Position numbers and translations under genes: made by a program
Origin: DATAZK01 sp965199805
GTDB taxonomy: Bacteria > Actinomycetota > Actinomycetes > Frankiales > Frankiaceae
DNA length: 64,000 nt
Direction of reading: 5' to 3'
Assembly: GCA_965199805.1 (NCBI GenBank)
Contig: CBDATO010000003.1
Span: 1,054,001 to 1,118,000, forward strand
Notes under the pieces: generated by a model
Told to the model about the DNA's origin: nothing
Databases searched by the model: none
Seen by the model: only the letters and a program-made list of their open reading frames with translations
In this document: piece after piece, positions 61,401 to 64,000 of the stretch
Numbering within the stretch: position 1 is the first letter of the stretch
Layout of the letters: each line of letters begins with the position of its first letter

Positions 61401-61684
61401 AGCCGGGCGGCGAGGCGCATGCGCAGCTCGTCGGCGGCCCGGCGCGAGAAGGTCAGCAGCAGCACCTGCTCGGGACGCAGCCCGTCGCGCTCCACCCGGC
61501 GGGCGACGAGCTCGACGATGGTCGACGTCTTGCCGGTGCCCGGCCCGGCGAGGACGAGGAGCGGCCCACCGCGATGGTCGATGACCTTCTGCTGCTCCGG
61601 ATCGGGATGGAACGCCGCGGCCGGGGGGCCGGCCGCCGGGCGCACGAGCACCGGGGAATCCGTCGGTCCTGACCTGCGTGCCAC
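58472..61684 (-). CDS. adnA: AdnA subunit of the AdnAB helicase-nuclease
   Basis: A 1070-residue protein with Walker A GPGTGKT (47-53), VDEYQDTDPAQEEIL, GDPDQSIYAFRGAD, the C-terminal nuclease motif GYVVDYKTGRTPP plus QLGLYQLAV, and a probable [4Fe-4S] staple formed by an upstream Cys (TCPLRWFLVRR) and CDKCPVRRSC near the end. It belongs to the break-processing complex of mycobacteria (Rv3202c). Start ATG/GTG region at 61684. Confidence 0.93.
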   Translation of the reverse strand: MARRSGPTDSPVLVRPAAGPPAAAFHPDPEQQKVIDHRGGPLLVLAGPGTGKTSTIVELVARRVERDGLRPEQVLLLTFSRRAADELRMRLAARLRRTVAGRLAWTFHAWCYGVLRQYDPTADGAPLRLLSGPEQDVVVRDLLRPYAASEPSWPQEWRPLLELRGFAEEVRDLLARCQERGVEPAQLEVLGAQTLRPHWQTLAPFYDDYLSNLDWQGAVDYAGLVRRTARLLSAPEVLTEVARDLRLIVVDEYQDTDPAQEEILQSLASSGAQLVVVGDPDQSIYAFRGADVSGILDFPDRFRGPRGRRASVLALATCRRSGPELVAASRSVAARLPLPGVDVEAARAHRLVAAAGPAADPDVPAVAVRLFPSAAQEAVAVADVLRRAHLIDGLPWSAMAVLVRSTRLAGPLQRALADAGVPVETPVDERPLTREPALEPLLTLLRVGVDRCPLDEDTAVALLGSPLGGADALDLRRLRRTLHTQERAAGGSRRSGELLVRCLTPTEGPSLLDDLPDDVAAAPRRVAALFELIRVRVAANDTPEQVLWAVWQASRWREQLYETVEHPPSSPALRRHADRQLDAVMALFDAASRFVDRLPASGLRVFLDGMADQEIPADPLTQRSFGGDAVRLLTAHRSKGLEWDLVVVPGVQDGGWPDLRRRSTLLEGDALASADEEPSLFADMEAAASARAGALTDERRLFYVAVTRARRRLVVTAVSGGEDADVRPSRFLGELGVPVPDEVELAPRVLALPALVAELRCAAADPEAHPQLRAAAVAELARLAPEVPIAHPDTWWGLAEWTERPLPLLPADGVVTLSPSQVEAIRTCPLRWFLVRRAGVASAGTSSQSFGVLVHDIARHLVDARVTSLEQLEERLEQHWSSIDWEAPWFSERERVAARQALQKLLDWHRGRTSDVAAVEVDFDLRVDLEAGKARVRGQIDRLERDVEGRGYVVDYKTGRTPPSKEDGATSPQLGLYQLAVMSGAVAADEVAEPFSGAAGAALLPLRKGLPREQPPLTTRDDGGTWVHDLLEELVSAIAREDFPARRNDGCDKCPVRRSCPAWPEGASVA

Positions 61685-61765
61685 TCCTGCAGTCGACCAC
61701 GGGGGTACGACGAAAAAGCGCCCGGCTGCCCGTGTGGCGTGACATACGCACCGGGCGTACGCGAA

Positions 61766-62140
61766 CTAGCTCGTGGGCTCCGGGCCGGCCCACCGGGCCA
61801 GCGCGAGATCGACGCGTTCGCCGCCGCGCGCGAGCGGGGTGTCCTCCGCCTTGAGCAGCGCCAGCGCCGCCACCGGACCCGCCGGGTTGGGATAGCCGGA
61901 CGACAGCACGACCCGGTGCCAGGCGACCTCGTAGCCGTGACGGCTCATCGCCGCCCCGACCGCGCGGCCGGAGCCGCGGCCGATCAGTTCCGCCACGTCG
62001 CCGTAGGTCAGCACCTTGCCGCGCGGGATCTGGGTGACGATCGCCAGCACCTCGCTCGCGTACGCGGTCGGCGTCCCCCCGATGAGGGAACGCGTCGCCA
62101 CCCCGGCCGAGACCGACCGGGGTGGCGTACTGCGGGACAT
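61766..62140 (-). CDS. Alkyltransferase-like (ATL) DNA damage-recognition protein
   Basis: A 124-residue protein with the MGMT DNA-binding fold (IPRGKVLTYGDVAELIGRGS, GRAVGAAMSRH). The methyl-acceptor Cys of PCHR is replaced by Trp74 (VAWHRVVL), the hallmark of ATL proteins, which flip and mark O6-alkylguanine for nucleotide excision repair rather than repairing it directly. Orthologous in place to Rv3204. It complements Ogt encoded at 49505-50044. Confidence 0.92.
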   Translation of the reverse strand: MSRSTPPRSVSAGVATRSLIGGTPTAYASEVLAIVTQIPRGKVLTYGDVAELIGRGSGRAVGAAMSRHGYEVAWHRVVLSSGYPNPAGPVAALALLKAEDTPLARGGERVDLALARWAGPEPTS

Positions 62141-62147
62141 CAGCAGC

Positions 62148-63347
62148 TCAGTAGATCGGAAGGCCCTTGTCGACCTGGGTCGCCCAGGCCGTCACCCCGC
62201 CCTGCACGTGCTTGGCGCTGGCGAAGCCGGCACCCTTCAGCGTGGCGAGTGCCTCCGCGGAGCGCACACCGCTCTTGCAGTAGAGGACGATCGGCTTGTC
62301 CTGCGGCAGCTCCGACAGGTGCGCCGGGATGTCGCCCTTGGGGATGAGGGTCGCACCGGGGATACGGACGATCTCCCACTCGGCCGGCTCACGCACGTCG
62401 ACCAGCAGGAAGTCGTCGCCGGCGTCCTGCATGCCCTTGAGCTCGGCGGCGGTGATGGTCGAACCGCGGGCGGCGTCCTGGGCCTCCTCCGACACGACGC
62501 CGCAGAAGGCCTCGTAGTCGATGAGCTCGGTGACCGTCGGGTTCTTGCCGCAGATCGCGCACTCCGGGTCCTTGCGGACCTTGATCTCGTTGTAGGACAT
62601 CTCGAGTGCGTCGTAGACCATCAGCCGGCCGATCAGCGGCTCGCCGATGCCCATGAGCAGCTTGATGGCCTCGTTGACCTGGATCGAGCCGATGGACGCG
62701 CAGAGCACACCCAGCACGCCGCCCTCGGCGCAGGACGGGACCATGCCCGGCGGCGGCGGGTCCGGGTAGAGGCAGCGGTAGCAGGGTCCGTGCTCGGACC
62801 AGAAGACGCTGGCCTGGCCGTCGAACCGGTAGATCGAGCCCCACACGTACGGCTTGTTCAGCAGCACGCAGGCGTCGTTGACCAGGTAGCGGGTCGCGAA
62901 GTTGTCGGTGCCGTCGACGATCAGGTCGTACTGGGCGAACAGCTCCATGACGTTGGAGCTGTCGAGCCGCTCCAGGTGCAGGTTGACCTGCACGTAGGGG
63001 TTGATCTCCAGCACCGAGTTGCGCGCGGACTCGGCCTTGGGGCGGCCGATGTCGGAGACGCCGTGGATGATCTGGCGCTGCAGGTTGGACTCGTCGACGA
63101 CGTCGAAGTCGACGATGCCGAGCGTGCCGACACCCGCGGCGGCCAGGTACATGAGCGCCGGGGAGCCGAGACCACCGGCACCGACGACCAGCACCTTGGC
63201 GTTCTTCAGCCGCTTCTGGCCGGCCATGGCGACGTCGGGGATGATCAGGTGGCGCGAGTAGCGCCGGATCTCGTCGACGCTCAGCTCATCGGCCGGCTCC
63301 ACCAGCGGCGGATACATGCCGTTCGGCAGCACTTCAGACGTTGTCAC
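62148..63347 (-). CDS. moeZ: Adenylyltransferase/sulfurtransferase MoeZ
   Basis: A 399-residue protein. The N-terminal ThiF/MoeB-like domain has the nucleotide motif GAGGLGSPALMYLAAAGVG, the DGTDNF segment and zinc Cys pairs (CYRC and CAIC). The C-terminal rhodanese domain has active Cys357 (LYCKSGVRS). MoeZ adenylates and thiolates small sulfur carriers for molybdopterin, thiamine or amino-acid synthesis, fitting moaE and the molybdoenzyme encoded earlier in the window. Confidence 0.94.
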   Translation of the reverse strand: MTTSEVLPNGMYPPLVEPADELSVDEIRRYSRHLIIPDVAMAGQKRLKNAKVLVVGAGGLGSPALMYLAAAGVGTLGIVDFDVVDESNLQRQIIHGVSDIGRPKAESARNSVLEINPYVQVNLHLERLDSSNVMELFAQYDLIVDGTDNFATRYLVNDACVLLNKPYVWGSIYRFDGQASVFWSEHGPCYRCLYPDPPPPGMVPSCAEGGVLGVLCASIGSIQVNEAIKLLMGIGEPLIGRLMVYDALEMSYNEIKVRKDPECAICGKNPTVTELIDYEAFCGVVSEEAQDAARGSTITAAELKGMQDAGDDFLLVDVREPAEWEIVRIPGATLIPKGDIPAHLSELPQDKPIVLYCKSGVRSAEALATLKGAGFASAKHVQGGVTAWATQVDKGLPIY

Positions 63348-63534
63348 CGGTAAGGACTCCTCGCAGCTCGGACCTCAAGGCGTGCCGTTCATTCTGCCCG
63401 CACGTACGCGGGTGGCAGCTTCGGCCAGCACAACCGTCCGACCGGCCCGCGGATTCCGCCCTCAGTAACCGGGCGCCGACGGGTGTGGCGATCACCCGCA
63501 CCGGGCACATCAGCTGCAACGCCGAGGAGGAACC

Positions 63535-63708
63535 ATGAGTGCAGCAGACAAGATCAAGAACTCCGTCGAGTCGGTCACCGGCAAGGCGAAGCAGCACGTC
63601 GGCGGCGCCACCGGCGACCGCGACCTGCAGGCCGAAGGTGACAAGGACCAGGCCAAGGGCGACCTCAAGCAGGCCGGCGAAAAGGTGAAGGACGCCTTCA
63701 AGCGCTGA
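63535..63708 (+). CDS. CsbD family stress protein
   Basis: A 57-residue CsbD protein with the family pattern MSAADKIKNSVESVTGKAKQ, then a G-x-A-T-G-D turn and the repeat DKDQAKGDLKQAGEKVKD. GAGGAGG precedes the ATG. Such proteins are induced by general stress and are highly soluble, with no known enzyme activity. It is followed by a strong terminator and convergent with the partial gene on the right. Confidence 0.92.
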   Translation: MSAADKIKNSVESVTGKAKQHVGGATGDRDLQAEGDKDQAKGDLKQAGEKVKDAFKR

Positions 63709-63720
63709 GCCCGACTCCGT

Positions 63721-63764
63721 AACGGCAGCGGCCGCCATCCTCCGGGATGGCGGCCGCTGTCGTT
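63721..63764. terminator. Strong bidirectional terminator
   Basis: AACGGCAGCGGCCGCCATCC and GGATGGCGGCCGCTGTCGTT form a stem of about 19 bp with a TCCG loop, between the convergent csbD gene and the partial gene at the right edge. Confidence 0.85.
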
Positions 63765-63780
63765 ATTGAGACGGTTGCCG

Positions 63781-64000
63781 TCAGTGCAGATGCGGCGCGG
63801 TCGCCTGCACCACGGCACGCACGATCGCCTGCCGGACGTCCGTGAGCACCTCGGAGCTGCCGGAGGCAGCCAGCTCGACCCCGTCCACGTCCAGCATCAG
63901 CTGCACCGCTGCGAACTCGCCGATCTCGATCTGCTCGACGCGGCCGACCACGGCGTCGTCGGTCAGCTCCTCGATCGCGTGCAGCGTGGCCTCGGCGACG
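63781..64000 (-). CDS. Hypothetical protein, C-terminal part
   Basis: A minus-strand frame open from the window edge to the TGA at 63781-63783, giving 72 residues: VAEATLHAIEELTDDAVVGR, IGEFAAVQLMLDVDGVELAA, VLTDVRQAIVRAVVQATAPH. It has a beta-beta-alpha ending with no membrane helix. The start lies outside the window. I do not recognise the family. Confidence 0.65.
   Translation of the reverse strand, partial: VAEATLHAIEELTDDAVVGRVEQIEIGEFAAVQLMLDVDGVELAASGSSEVLTDVRQAIVRAVVQATAPHLH

Noticed and set aside
1..64000. CRISPR arrays or ribosomal RNA genes
   Set aside because: No regularly spaced repeats of CRISPR length and no rRNA sequence were seen.

Overview
The window comes from a high-GC actinobacterium. 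The evidence is the strong G/C third-position bias, many GTG starts, WhiB7, mycoredoxin, AdnA/AdnB helicase-nucleases, UPF0182, a DUF2342 metalloprotease and DUF2510. Genus cannot be fixed from the sequence alone. From about 25 kb to the right edge, the gene set follows the conserved actinobacterial block of M. tuberculosis Rv3193c-Rv3206c: UPF0182, PDZ-Lon protease, DUF2342, ABC1 kinase, WhiB7, UvrD2, mycoredoxin, NudC, AdnB/AdnA, alkyltransferase-like protein and MoeZ. Extra genes are inserted between these.

Region A (1 to about 17,190) is accessory DNA. It holds small lipoproteins, one- and two-helix membrane proteins, a duplicated HNH protein, a replication-type winged-helix gene, ParB-like and SUKH proteins, Ig-like proteins, a DUF2510 protein and an IS1380-family element with recognisable inverted repeats. 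Several genes are broken by single-base indels: the winged-helix gene at a G8 tract, the gene at 6140-6420, a conserved small protein near 10,058 and an Lsr2-type silencer near 15,548. The right edge cuts an EamA transporter gene down to its first two dozen codons, so the island boundary or a deletion end lies near 17,190.

Region B (17.4-25.7 kb) is core metabolism: an acyl-CoA synthetase, a large molybdopterin oxidoreductase, argG with a candidate ARG box, an alpha/beta hydrolase, an FKBP isomerase, a lipoprotein serine hydrolase with a single-base frameshift, and initiator tRNA-fMet.

Region C (25.8-45.6 kb) holds UPF0182, a PDZ-Lon protease, MoaE, the DUF2342 protein, a DnaA-box cluster, an enoyl-CoA hydratase, a secreted subtilase with a 111-residue tail of ARSW pentads overlapping a membrane histidine kinase, an ABC1 kinase, an alkaline-phosphatase-superfamily protein, whiB7 with a complete attenuator leader, uvrD2, mycoredoxin and a GAF-ANTAR regulator.

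Region D (45.6-64 kb) is dominated by DNA maintenance and proteolysis: NudC, a paired active/inactive M16 peptidase, Ogt with an Ada-AlkA fusion, a lipoprotein, an M20 peptidase, an EEP-fold enzyme, AdnB/AdnA, an alkyltransferase-like protein, MoeZ and CsbD. The most interesting leads are the ARSW-tailed subtilase with its coupled kinase, the whiB7 leader, the cluster of decayed genes including Lsr2 beside the IS, and the DnaA-box cluster.
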